Part shown: positions 1 through 8,229 of the stretch, piece after piece
Layout of the letters: each line of letters begins with the position of its first letter
Position numbering within the stretch: position 1 is the first letter of the stretch
Notes under the pieces: model-generated
Seen by the model: the letters and a program-made list of their open reading frames with translations, nothing else
Told to the model about the DNA's origin: nothing
Databases searched by the model: none
Made by a program: the position numbers and the translations under genes
From: Bacteroidota bacterium
GTDB lineage: Bacteria > Bacteroidota > Bacteroidia > Bacteroidales > VadinHA17
Length of the DNA: 64,000 nucleotides
Direction of reading: 5' to 3'
Assembly (NCBI GenBank): GCA_029547705.1
Contig: JAKPOU010000055.1
Location: forward strand, 1-64,000

Positions 1-41
1 ACTCATCAAACATAATCGAATTAAAGGGTGAAAGCTTAAGA

Positions 42-137
42 AAAAAACGGTAATATTGTCAGTTACCATCTGTTCTTTCAAATAAAACCTCAGGGGGTCA
101 ACATGACCGATTTGAGGGGTCAATATCACCGTTTTTT
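42..137. repeat. Inverted and direct repeats at left edge, possible IS end or scar
   Basis: Positions 42-58 and 121-137 are inverted repeats that match at 16 of 17 bases (AAAAAACGGTRATATTG). Two direct copies of GGGGTCAAYATSACCG sit at 94-109 and 116-131, 22 bases apart. Repeated GGGGTCAA-type motifs near a terminal inverted repeat resemble the ends of IS21-family elements in Bacteroidota, but no transposase is visible, so this may be the end of an element lying to the left or a decayed scar. The rest of 1-384 is AT-rich and shows no gene. Confidence 0.35.
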
Positions 138-384
138 CCAAACATACGAACTACGGAATATCTAATAATTTAATTAAATTTTTCTCGTGTGAAAAATCTG
201 TTGCTTATACTAATCACCATACTACTGTCGTTTATGAGTTACCAAGACCTCTTGATAATCCTTATGATTGATTTGTGCCTGTTATAAAACATCTGATAAT
301 CAATATTTTGGATAGTATCTGTTTATCGCTGGATATTTAATACCTGAGGCCGGAGTGATAAAGTAAAACTGAAACTGTAATAAT

Positions 385-3300
385 ATGGTGCGACAGATAT
401 TTGTATGGCTGCTGTTGATTATTTTTCAATGCAGTATTGTTTTTCCACAACGAATCATAAATCTTAATGCCGACAAAGAATTAATTCCAGCTCCAAGAGC
501 CGGTGGAATAAAAAGCGGTGAACAGGAAATCCAGGAATCAAGACGCTACAGGGAACTGAATCTGAATCCCGAATTGCAACGGCCTGATCATATAACTGTC
601 AGGGATACAATATTACTGGATCTCTTCAGCAACCGGAAATACAGGGCTGTCATAGAAAAAATAAACAGGGATATAAACGGAACTCTGGTTATCAGGGCAA
701 AACTCGCCGGATATAAATACAGTTATTGCACTATTTCTACAAATGATCAGAAGAGTTTAATGATCCTGGATATTCCTGAAACTGAAGAGTATTACAAGAT
801 GAATTATGATCGGGAGACAAACAGGCATTATCTTCTGGATCTGGATAAAACAAAGATAAAATACCTTGAGGGAGCTCCGTCAGTAATTCCACCGTCCGAT
901 AACCGGGATCCGGGAAGAATAAATCAAGATGACAGAACTGATTCTTCGGATAATAGTACTGATTCTTCAGATGATTCAGGACCGGTTGTAAGCAGGAGAG
1001 CGCTGAATATCAGTGCAGATGCTACGGCCGTGAATGATGAAAATTCTCCGGATTTGATAAAATTGCTGGTGGTTTATACTCCTGCGGCGGCGGCATGGGC
1101 CAGGACAAACGAGACAAACATTGCAAATACTATAAGTCTGTTAATGGACAGGGCAGAACTGGCTTTAAGCAACAGTAACACTTTGCTTACTCTTGAACTG
1201 GTTCATTCTGCCCAGGTCAGCTATGCCGAAGTAAACTCTGTTGATGATCTGTACAATCTCCAGGGCACTCAGGATGGTTTTATGGATAACGTTCATAACC
1301 TGAGGGATTATTATGCTGCAGACCTTGTTGTTCTTCTGGCTGATGTAAATTATACCGGTGGCCAGGGGTTTTTGCTTACTTCAACCGGTGGCCAGCCGGC
1401 ATACGGATTTTCACTTACAAGGGTTCAGCAGGCAAGCGGAACCTATACCACAATTCATGAAATAGCCCATAATCTTGGCTGCCATCATCATAAACAGCAG
1501 AACACGCAACCCGGACCGGGAATATTTCCTTATTCCGCGGGATGGCGATGGAACGGCACAAATAACAGTCATTACTGTTCAATCATGACTTATGAAGACG
1601 GTTCATATTTCAGTGACGGAATAAGCCATACGAGAGTACCTTATTTTTCCAATCCCAACATTCAATATGGTTCCGGAATAACAGGAAATGCATCAGACGG
1701 GGATAATGCAAGGACGATAAGACAAACAAAAACAGCAGTGTCTTCCTACCGTACGGAGCAGCCGGCCGTTCGTGTACTCAGTCCGAACGGAGGGGAAAAA
1801 CTGCTTGCAGGGAGTACTCACAGGATTCGCTGGACAGTCAGCAGTCATATAGCCAATTGTGTACTGGCTTATTCTCTTAACGGGGGTTATACATATACAA
1901 CTATAGCCACTCTGAACAGCAGTAATACAAGTTATAACTGGACTGTTCCCAATACTCCTTCAATACAGTGCAGACTGAGAATTACGGGAACGGATTCCCG
2001 TAATACTTTCAGTGTAAGCGATGTGAGCGATTTTAATTTTGAGATAGCATCGGAGATAATTGAACCCTGTTCAAATATCACTGCCATTGCCGGATGCGGA
2101 GCGGCGAATGTCCAGTCATTCACCGGCGGTGGTTCGGGATTGTGGTTTTCTCATACAGGCAATCCATGCGGATATTTTTCACCCGGGGTAGAAAAGGTTT
2201 ATTCCTTTGTTGCCCCTGAAACGGGCAATTACAGTATTCAGGTTACTGACGCTGCCGGATATGTTGACTACCTGTGGAAAACAGGATCCTGTTCCCCCGA
2301 GGGCTGGCAGTGTTTTGCCGAAGTTAATTCACCGGGCCGCTATGGTAATGTAACATGGATAAAAGGCAAAACATATTACCTCCTTCTGGATTTTGAAAAT
2401 TCATTTCCTACCACACATACTTTCTATATTGATCATCCGGAATCCACAAATCATGTTGCCGGAAATACCGAAGTATTTGACAGGGTGTCAACCCTTAATT
2501 ACCGCAGAGCCATACCCGTTATTTTCTCGGAAGCCGGTACTATTTATAGTCTGTCTGTCTGCCACGAAGGAGGCAGGGGGAATATGCTGATGGCGGTCTA
2601 TTCAAACTCTTCCGGAACTCCGGGAGCAAGGCTCGGCGTAACCTCACAGACTCCTGTCAATTCTTCAGCCGGCTGGCAGACTGTCTCTCTGGAGAATCCG
2701 GTTTCTGTCAGTGCCGGGCAAACTGTATGGCTGGCATGGATATTCGAAAACAGTGTAGGGTTGAGGTATGCAAACGGAGCACCTGCAAGGGCACAATCAC
2801 CTCAGTCATGGTCGGGAGGGATGCCTCAGAATTTTGGAACAGCATCACTGGATAATTACAGATATTCGGTTTACTGCAGCTATACACCCGGAGAAACAAC
2901 CACTGCCACCCTCGGGAACACTGATGTATATGATCTTGTATCAAACCTTAATTACCGCAGAGCCATTCCTGTAACTTTTACAGAATCAGGCACGATTGAG
3001 AGTCTTTCAATATGCCATGAAGGAGGCAGGGGCAATGTGCTCATGGCTGTATATTCAAACTCATCGGGTACCCCGGGATCAAGACTTGGAGTGACATCAG
3101 CCACTCCTGTCAGTTCTTCAGCCGGCTGGCAGACCATATCCCTGCTAAATCCTGTTGCCGTCAGTACGGGGCAGACAGTATGGCTGTCGTGGATTTTTGA
3201 AAACAGTGTTGGAGTAAGGCATACAAGCGGATCACCTGCCAGGGCACAGTCCGGGGAATCATGGTCCGGAGGAATGCCTCAGAGTTTCGGTACAGCATCG

Positions 3301-4119
3301 CTGGGCAATTACAGGTACTCGGTTTATTGTACCTATATACCCGGGGAATCATCAACAAGACAGCTTGGAAACACGGATATTTATGAACTGGTGTCGAATC
3401 TTAATTACCGGAGAGCCATTCCTGTTACTTTTACAGAAGCCGGTATAATTGAGAGTCTCTCTATATGCCATACTGGCGGCAGTGGCAATATGCTCATGGC
3501 AGTATATTCAAACTCATCAGGTACTCCGGGATCAAGACTTGGAGTGACATCTGCTACTCCGGTTAATTCTTCAGCCGGCTGGCAGACTGTTTCGCTGATA
3601 AATCCTGTTTCCGTCAGTCCCGGACAAACGGTATGGCTCTCGTGGGTCTTTGAACACAGTGTGGGTGTGAGACATACAAAAAGTCCTCCTGCAAGGGCTC
3701 AGTCCGGTGCCTCATGGTCCGGAGGAATGCCCCAGAGCTTTGGTACAGCATCTCTTGCCGATTTTAAATATTCGGTTTACTGCACCTATTCAGTTCCGGG
3801 CAGTGATAAGAACATATCTGTTGATGAACCGGAAAATGTTGACAGTGATTTATTTCCCATCGAAAAGGAACAGGTTCTGATCTATCCCAATCCGACCGAC
3901 GGGGAATTTACTATTTCATGGAAAAACACATATGATCACAGACTGACAATCACCATTTACAGTGTAAGTGGCCAGCTTGTTAAAACAGTTCAGACAGATC
4001 CGGGCATCAGTAAAATAATATTAAACTTGAATGGCATGAAGAACGGTATTTATTTCATTGAACTGAAAGACAGAAAGAATGATATTATATTGAACAGATC
4101 GGGTGTCATTAAAAAATAA
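385..4119 (+). CDS. Secreted metzincin metalloprotease with three repeats and T9SS sorting domain
   Basis: An exported zinc protease. Residues 1-22 form a signal peptide ending FPQ. The metzincin site HExxHxxGxxH is complete (H358, E359, H362, G365, H368) and is followed by a Met-turn at M401 (SIMTYE). Next comes a Ser/Thr-rich beta domain from about residue 464 (VLSPNGGEKLLAGST), a Cys-containing domain at about 560-690, and three copies of a 151-residue domain starting at residues 693, 844 and 995. Residues about 1166-1244 (IYPNPTDGEF, ending GVIKK) match type A sorting domains, which route proteins through the type IX secretion system. It stands alone, and no T9SS component is in the window. 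The repeats probably bind a surface or glycan, which is inference. The protease class is clear; the substrate is unknown. Confidence 0.9.
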   Translation: MVRQIFVWLLLIIFQCSIVFPQRIINLNADKELIPAPRAGGIKSGEQEIQESRRYRELNLNPELQRPDHITVRDTILLDLFSNRKYRAVIEKINRDINGTLVIRAKLAGYKYSYCTISTNDQKSLMILDIPETEEYYKMNYDRETNRHYLLDLDKTKIKYLEGAPSVIPPSDNRDPGRINQDDRTDSSDNSTDSSDDSGPVVSRRALNISADATAVNDENSPDLIKLLVVYTPAAAAWARTNETNIANTISLLMDRAELALSNSNTLLTLELVHSAQVSYAEVNSVDDLYNLQGTQDGFMDNVHNLRDYYAADLVVLLADVNYTGGQGFLLTSTGGQPAYGFSLTRVQQASGTYTTIHEIAHNLGCHHHKQQNTQPGPGIFPYSAGWRWNGTNNSHYCSIMTYEDGSYFSDGISHTRVPYFSNPNIQYGSGITGNASDGDNARTIRQTKTAVSSYRTEQPAVRVLSPNGGEKLLAGSTHRIRWTVSSHIANCVLAYSLNGGYTYTTIATLNSSNTSYNWTVPNTPSIQCRLRITGTDSRNTFSVSDVSDFNFEIASEIIEPCSNITAIAGCGAANVQSFTGGGSGLWFSHTGNPCGYFSPGVEKVYSFVAPETGNYSIQVTDAAGYVDYLWKTGSCSPEGWQCFAEVNSPGRYGNVTWIKGKTYYLLLDFENSFPTTHTFYIDHPESTNHVAGNTEVFDRVSTLNYRRAIPVIFSEAGTIYSLSVCHEGGRGNMLMAVYSNSSGTPGARLGVTSQTPVNSSAGWQTVSLENPVSVSAGQTVWLAWIFENSVGLRYANGAPARAQSPQSWSGGMPQNFGTASLDNYRYSVYCSYTPGETTTATLGNTDVYDLVSNLNYRRAIPVTFTESGTIESLSICHEGGRGNVLMAVYSNSSGTPGSRLGVTSATPVSSSAGWQTISLLNPVAVSTGQTVWLSWIFENSVGVRHTSGSPARAQSGESWSGGMPQSFGTASLGNYRYSVYCTYIPGESSTRQLGNTDIYELVSNLNYRRAIPVTFTEAGIIESLSICHTGGSGNMLMAVYSNSSGTPGSRLGVTSATPVNSSAGWQTVSLINPVSVSPGQTVWLSWVFEHSVGVRHTKSPPARAQSGASWSGGMPQSFGTASLADFKYSVYCTYSVPGSDKNISVDEPENVDSDLFPIEKEQVLIYPNPTDGEFTISWKNTYDHRLTITIYSVSGQLVKTVQTDPGISKIILNLNGMKNGIYFIELKDRKNDIILNRSGVIKK
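2461..3798 (+). repeat. Three tandem 453-bp coding repeats
   Basis: In-frame repeats start at 2461, 2914 and 3367, with an exact 453-bp period. Each begins GNT(E/D)(V/I)(Y/F) and carries the landmarks LNYRRAIPV, AVYSNSSGTPG, SAGWQT and SWSGGMPQ. Conservation is high at DNA level, which suggests recent duplication or gene conversion. Confidence 0.9.
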
Positions 4120-4144
4120 ATGGAGAGTTATTGACTTTAATTCC

Positions 4145-4152
4145 TAATTTTG
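4145..4152 (+). promoter_or_regulatory. Bacteroidota -7 box (TAATTTTG)
   Basis: The sequence TAATTTTG fits the Bacteroidota -7 consensus TAnnTTTG and lies 46 bases before the start of the downstream small gene. No clear TTTG -33 element is present at the usual spacing. Confidence 0.4.
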
Positions 4153-4198
4153 TATAAATCAATTATAGGTCAGGAGAATAAACGCTAAAGTTTGACAG

Positions 4199-4504
4199 AT
4201 GGATCAGCAGGAGAGAGGCAGATTATTAAAACAGATAATGTGGGATTATAATATTCCTGCAAAGGACGTTGATGCGCTTCTGTCAGGAAAAAAGGAGACA
4301 GCCGGACATTATAGTCAGAGTACATTTTTTAAAAAGGTACTTGAATCTTATTCCTGGTACACTGTTCTCCAGCTTTATTCACCGGAAGAAATTAATAACC
4401 TTCTGACTGAAGAAATTATTACCGGATTGAGAAGTCCCTCTCTTAAAAAGAAATATGAATTCGTTAAGAAAAGATTACAGGAAATTATACCAAATTCAGG
4501 ATAA
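4199..4504 (+). CDS. Putative antitoxin partner of AbiEii-like toxin
   Basis: A 101-residue soluble, helical, charged protein with no signal peptide (landmarks IMWDYNIP, SYSWYTVLQLYSPEEI, RSPSLKKKYEFVKKRL). It resembles the small hypothetical proteins that sit directly upstream of nucleotidyltransferase (AbiEii-type) toxins in Bacteroidota and is therefore read as the antitoxin. The decayed toxin gene starts inside its 3' end at 4455, the overlapping arrangement expected of such a pair. The frame is intact although the toxin is broken, so it may be an orphan antitoxin that persists or protects against related systems. The family assignment is from memory of context, not from a search. Confidence 0.55.
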   Translation: MDQQERGRLLKQIMWDYNIPAKDVDALLSGKKETAGHYSQSTFFKKVLESYSWYTVLQLYSPEEINNLLTEEIITGLRSPSLKKKYEFVKKRLQEIIPNSG

Positions 4505-4775
4505 GTTCTTAAAATGGTGGAGTAATTTTCATTTTCCATTTTATCTTACCGGGGGAACTGCTCTTGGACACCCCGTTGAATATCTTGTCAAATAAACTTG
4601 GAGCCATAATATCACGGGAAGAACCCAAGGATATATTCGATATAGTCCATATCTCAATAAATTATTCATTTAAAAAATTCTCCTGCAAATAGCCGATGAT
4701 TTTCTTCTTGGAAAGGATAACTCAGTATGTCCGGGAATAAATGCAATAGCCAATGCCAAACCATTAATTTTTTAG
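4455..4775 (+). pseudogene. AbiEii/AbiGii-like nucleotidyltransferase toxin, broken
   Basis: Translation from ATG 4455 gives MNSLRKDYRKLYQIQDKF, then FYLTGGTAL, the hallmark N-terminus of AbiEii-type toxins. The frame stops just after this. Shifting frame near 4560 recovers NKLGAIISREEPKDIFDI, the typical C-terminal region, up to a stop at 4690-4692; a further shift recovers ADDFLLGKDNSVCPG, ending at a stop at 4773-4775. The catalytic DLDFF-type core between the first two segments is missing. The gene thus carries a large internal deletion plus at least two frameshifts and cannot make an active toxin. It overlaps the intact upstream small gene by 50 bases. Confidence 0.75.
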
Positions 4776-4808
4776 TGTCTTTAGTGATGAACCTCCTGTA
4801 TCATATTT

Positions 4809-4900
4809 GAAAAAGTGTCCTGTTGTTCAAAAAGTCATTCGAAAAAATGTAAAATAAAGCAAAAAGTCCTTCGAAAAAGTGTGTCGTTGTGCAAAAAGCC
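4809..4900. repeat. Degenerate 63-bp tandem duplication
   Basis: The motif YGAAAAAGTGT-N3-GTTGTKCAAAAAG occurs at 4809-4837 and 4872-4900 (63-base period). Inside it, AGTCMTTCGAAAAARTGT occurs at 4833-4850 and 4865-4882. It fills the gap between the dead toxin and the 3' end of the NAD synthase-like gene. No function is evident. Confidence 0.5.
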
Positions 4901-4905
4901 TGAAG

Positions 4906-5931
4906 TTATATTCCGTAATAATCCCGTACGGGTGCCATCCGCAGATACTCCGTCGTTCTCCTTCTTCTTTCAAATCCCCGGAACAGGGCTTCCACACGTT
5001 CAGGGGTTTCACCCATGACCTCAGCAACTTCAGTGACCGGATAGCCCTTTTCAAATGCATACCAGTACCTGTCCATCTGTGCGAAGGGAAGCTGATAAAA
5101 GAATTCTTCCTGGGTCTGCTCGGCAGAATAGGTATCCGTAGTGGGTGTTCTTTCAATAATACCCCCGGGTACTCCCAGATACTCTGCCAGCTGATATACC
5201 TGTGTTTTATAGAGATTACCTATTGGCATAACATCTGCGCCGCCATCTCCATATTTGACAAAAAATCCCTGTTCCTGCTCATGCCTGTTGGGAGTGCCTA
5301 TAACAGCATAGTGAAGACATTCTGCATGATGATAAAGCATTGACATTCTGGTACGCTGCTTGAAATTGGATGAAGCTACTATCTGCAGGTATTCCTTAAC
5401 CGGAAGTATCTTCTCCTGCTCATTTCCTTCCTTGTCAATGATTATCAGGTAAAACACGGGAGGCAGATTGCTGAATAAACCAGTATCCTTTACAGCAATT
5501 TTCATCTTGTATGTCCGGGGATCATATTCCGGAAAAATTCTTTTCACAGCTTCATCACGTCTTTCATAGCATCTGAAGCCGTTAAGTGCTCCGGTGATAT
5601 TTTCTGTAATGGCTTTAACCCCGAACTTTGCGGCGAGTTCAGAAGCAAGCATCTCACTGTCAGGACTGGAATCCTTCTCGGGAAGCATAATCCCCAGCAC
5701 TTTGTCAGGGCCGAATGCCCGTGCGGAAAGAGCAAGACATACAGATGAATCGATTCCTCCGCTGATACCGACGACACCTCCCGTGCGCCGTATTTTCCGG
5801 AGAACGTCGTCACGCAGTTTTTCAACAATTTCATTTACAACATACTCGATATTGCCGAGAAGGATAATGTCTTTTGAAAAAGGTTTTTTCTGGTTCATAA
5901 TTATATTTTTTATTTCATAATATACATGCAT
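4906..5931 (-). CDS. nadE: NAD synthase-like ATP-dependent amidating enzyme
   Basis: Homologue of ammonia-dependent NAD synthase, which adenylates and amidates deamido-NAD in the cytoplasm. The ATP pyrophosphatase loop SGGIDSS is near residue 58, and the C-terminal half has GTPNRHE, KYGDGGADVMPIG and Tyr/Gln-rich segments typical of NadE. At 341 residues it is longer than ordinary NadE (about 270) because of an insertion around residues 115-190. The ATG at 5931 is preferred because GAGGAAATC lies just upstream; an internal ATG at 5898 is the alternative. It is the last gene of the minus-strand operon wza-wzc-ACP-asnB-nadE. That setting and the insertion raise the possibility that it acts on a sugar or acyl intermediate rather than in NAD synthesis, which is inference. 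Confidence 0.75.
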   Translation of the reverse strand: MHVYYEIKNIIMNQKKPFSKDIILLGNIEYVVNEIVEKLRDDVLRKIRRTGGVVGISGGIDSSVCLALSARAFGPDKVLGIMLPEKDSSPDSEMLASELAAKFGVKAITENITGALNGFRCYERRDEAVKRIFPEYDPRTYKMKIAVKDTGLFSNLPPVFYLIIIDKEGNEQEKILPVKEYLQIVASSNFKQRTRMSMLYHHAECLHYAVIGTPNRHEQEQGFFVKYGDGGADVMPIGNLYKTQVYQLAEYLGVPGGIIERTPTTDTYSAEQTQEEFFYQLPFAQMDRYWYAFEKGYPVTEVAEVMGETPERVEALFRGFERRRRTTEYLRMAPVRDYYGI

Positions 5932-5985
5932 TTGATTTCCTCTGCAATAATCAATCTGATTATTATCAGGCCTTTAATGAATCTT

Positions 5986-7953
5986 TCAAATATCCCGGAC
6001 TATCTTCAGATTCTTCAATTCTCCCTTCCGGAATTCCTGCTTATTGTTTTCAATGAACTGGTCATACAGCAGATGTGTTGAAATGACAGCTGTGATTGTC
6101 ATGTTATCCATCTCCGATGCAACACCGGTTTTTTCTATTTTTGAAAGAAGTGATGAAACGGAATCAAAATCAAATATTCCGGCTTTGCGGGTGTAGTTTT
6201 CGGATAACATCAGCTTAACATAATCGGGTGTATTCCCTGCAAGGAATACACTGCTTATAGGTGCCCTGTAAGGATGTTTCGGGCGTTTTACTATACTTTC
6301 AGGTATTCTGTTGGTCATGAGTTTTTTCAGCAGGAACTTTTCATTGAGACCATTGAGTTTCAGTCTGGGCGGCAGTGTTGAACAGAATTCGACAACACGG
6401 TGATCCAGGAACGGATATCTCCCTTCCACTGAGTTTGCCATAGCCATTCTGTCGCCCTGTGCTGACAGCAGATAACCCGACATGAAAACTGTTGTCTCCA
6501 GCCACTGGGCTTTTGCAAGCAGATCCCATTCACTGAAACCCGGAGGCAGACTGTCAGATAATTCTTCAAGTGGTGAGTAATCGTCAAGAGTTTCCTTTAA
6601 AGCGGCTGACAGGTGTTTCTTAATATGATTCGCATTGTTCCACCTCAGCAGATGCGAATAGAAAGGATTGTCAACTTCATTCAGCTTATATCCGAAAAAC
6701 ATCCTCAGTATGTTCGGACTTGCATTTCGCAGATGAGGTATGTCGGGGTACAGGGTTGAAAGAAGGCGGGGCCTTGTTTTGGAATCAGGTTGTGAAGCCC
6801 AGAATCTCCTGATTTTTGCTTCCCTGAAGATATCATAGCCGGCAAGTATCTCATCAGATCCCTCACCGGTGATAACCGCTTTGATATTATTATCCCTAAC
6901 CAGTTGTGACAGGATGAGCATCGGGGCTGGTGCTGTCCTGGTTAACGGGATCTCTGAATGCCAGACCACTTTTGGAAAAATATCTGCAATGGTTTCCGAG
7001 GAACAGATGATGGATTTATGCTGAGTACCAAAGTACTGAACGGCTTCATTCTGATAGTTGCTCTCGTCAAAATCTTCTTCCTCAAAACCGATGGAGAATG
7101 TATCAAGAGATTGGTTTTCCAGTTCCCTGATATACGCTACGGTAGCGGAAGAGTCAATGCCTCCGCTCAGATAGGCAGCAATTTTTACATCGGCATGAAG
7201 GCGCAGTCTTACTGCATCCCTGAAAAGTTCATTGAACCGTTCAAGGGCATCAGCCAGCTTAAGCCGGTGATTCACATTACTGAAGTCCGGATTCCAGAAC
7301 TTTCCGGTTTTAACCCCTTTCTGACTGAAATAGAGATAATGTCCGGGAGACAGTTCAAAAATATTTCTGAAAGCCGTGTATGGTGTGAGTGTTGTCCAGA
7401 AGGTATATACCTGTGAAAGGCTTTCAGGCCTCAGTTCCCGTGAAATAAAGGGAAGTTCAAACAAAGCCTTGATTTCCGAGGCGAAGCTGAAAATACCGTC
7501 AGTGATATTGTAAAAAAGCGGTCGTACCCCCATCCGGTCGCGTGCCAGGAATAATTCCTCCTTATGTTTGTCCCAGACTGCAAAGGCAAACTGTCCATTC
7601 AGCATGCCCAGGCATTCATGTCCGTAGTGTATATAAAGCTGCAAAAGGACTTCCGTATCTGAACCGGTTTTGAAAATGAATCCTTTTTTTTCAAGATCTG
7701 CACGTAGTTCCCTGTAGTTGAATATTTCCCCGTTCAGGACGATACTGTACCTTTTACCTGATTCTGAAAGAGGCTGCTGGCCGGTTTCCGGATCGAGTAT
7801 ACTGAGTCTTACATGTCCGAGGACAGCATTGTCTGACTGATAGATGCCGCTTTCATCAGGACCGCGATAACTTATTGCGCTGAGCATTGAAGTTAAACCG
7901 GCTGTCAGACCGGCTTTGCCGTCAAAATCGATTATGCCGGCAATCCCACACAT
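5986..7953 (-). CDS. asnB: Glutamine-hydrolysing asparagine synthase family amidotransferase
   Basis: Two-domain enzyme of 655 residues. The N-terminal class II glutamine amidotransferase domain starts MCGIAGIIDF, with Cys2 as the nucleophile after Met removal, and carries YRGPDESG and NGEIFNYREL. The C-terminal synthase domain has the PP-loop SGGIDSS near residue 265 and GEGSDEILAGYD. Family members amidate aspartate or, in polysaccharide loci, other carboxylates. Its start is two bases past the stop of the upstream acyl carrier protein gene, implying co-translation. The pairing with a carrier protein resembles the amidotransferases of exosortase-associated polysaccharide loci, but no exosortase is visible here. 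The substrate is unknown. Confidence 0.85.
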   Translation of the reverse strand: MCGIAGIIDFDGKAGLTAGLTSMLSAISYRGPDESGIYQSDNAVLGHVRLSILDPETGQQPLSESGKRYSIVLNGEIFNYRELRADLEKKGFIFKTGSDTEVLLQLYIHYGHECLGMLNGQFAFAVWDKHKEELFLARDRMGVRPLFYNITDGIFSFASEIKALFELPFISRELRPESLSQVYTFWTTLTPYTAFRNIFELSPGHYLYFSQKGVKTGKFWNPDFSNVNHRLKLADALERFNELFRDAVRLRLHADVKIAAYLSGGIDSSATVAYIRELENQSLDTFSIGFEEEDFDESNYQNEAVQYFGTQHKSIICSSETIADIFPKVVWHSEIPLTRTAPAPMLILSQLVRDNNIKAVITGEGSDEILAGYDIFREAKIRRFWASQPDSKTRPRLLSTLYPDIPHLRNASPNILRMFFGYKLNEVDNPFYSHLLRWNNANHIKKHLSAALKETLDDYSPLEELSDSLPPGFSEWDLLAKAQWLETTVFMSGYLLSAQGDRMAMANSVEGRYPFLDHRVVEFCSTLPPRLKLNGLNEKFLLKKLMTNRIPESIVKRPKHPYRAPISSVFLAGNTPDYVKLMLSENYTRKAGIFDFDSVSSLLSKIEKTGVASEMDNMTITAVISTHLLYDQFIENNKQEFRKGELKNLKIVRDI

Positions 7954-7955
7954 GA

Positions 7956-8213
7956 TCAGCTTAGCAGCTTATTGACAACAAAACCGGTCATCGCATTGAT
8001 CGACTCGAAATTTTCTTCGAGCAGATCTGAGTCGCTTGTCTTTATTTTAAATTCTTCTTCAAGGAAGGTGATCAATAAAATGAAACCCATTGAATCGAAA
8101 TAGCCTTCCTTGAAGAGGAGTGATTCGTCCTTTATTTTTTCTTTGTCAACATGAGATGCCTCTACGATGTACTGTCTGATTTTCTCCTGAATAACTGTTT
8201 GATCGTAAGCCAT
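7956..8213 (-). CDS. Acyl carrier protein-like protein
   Basis: An 85-residue, acidic, helical protein with the phosphopantetheine attachment motif DSMGF (the serine would carry the prosthetic group). Size and motif fit discrete acyl or peptidyl carrier proteins. It sits between wzc and asnB with gaps of 16 and 2 bases, so it is a dedicated carrier within the export operon rather than the housekeeping AcpP, which normally sits with fabF. It probably holds an amino- or acyl-thioester that the neighbouring amidotransferase or NadE-like enzyme uses; this partner assignment is inference. Confidence 0.8.
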   Translation of the reverse strand: MAYDQTVIQEKIRQYIVEASHVDKEKIKDESLLFKEGYFDSMGFILLITFLEEEFKIKTSDSDLLEENFESINAMTGFVVNKLLS

Positions 8214-8229
8214 ACCTGTATTTTTATTG

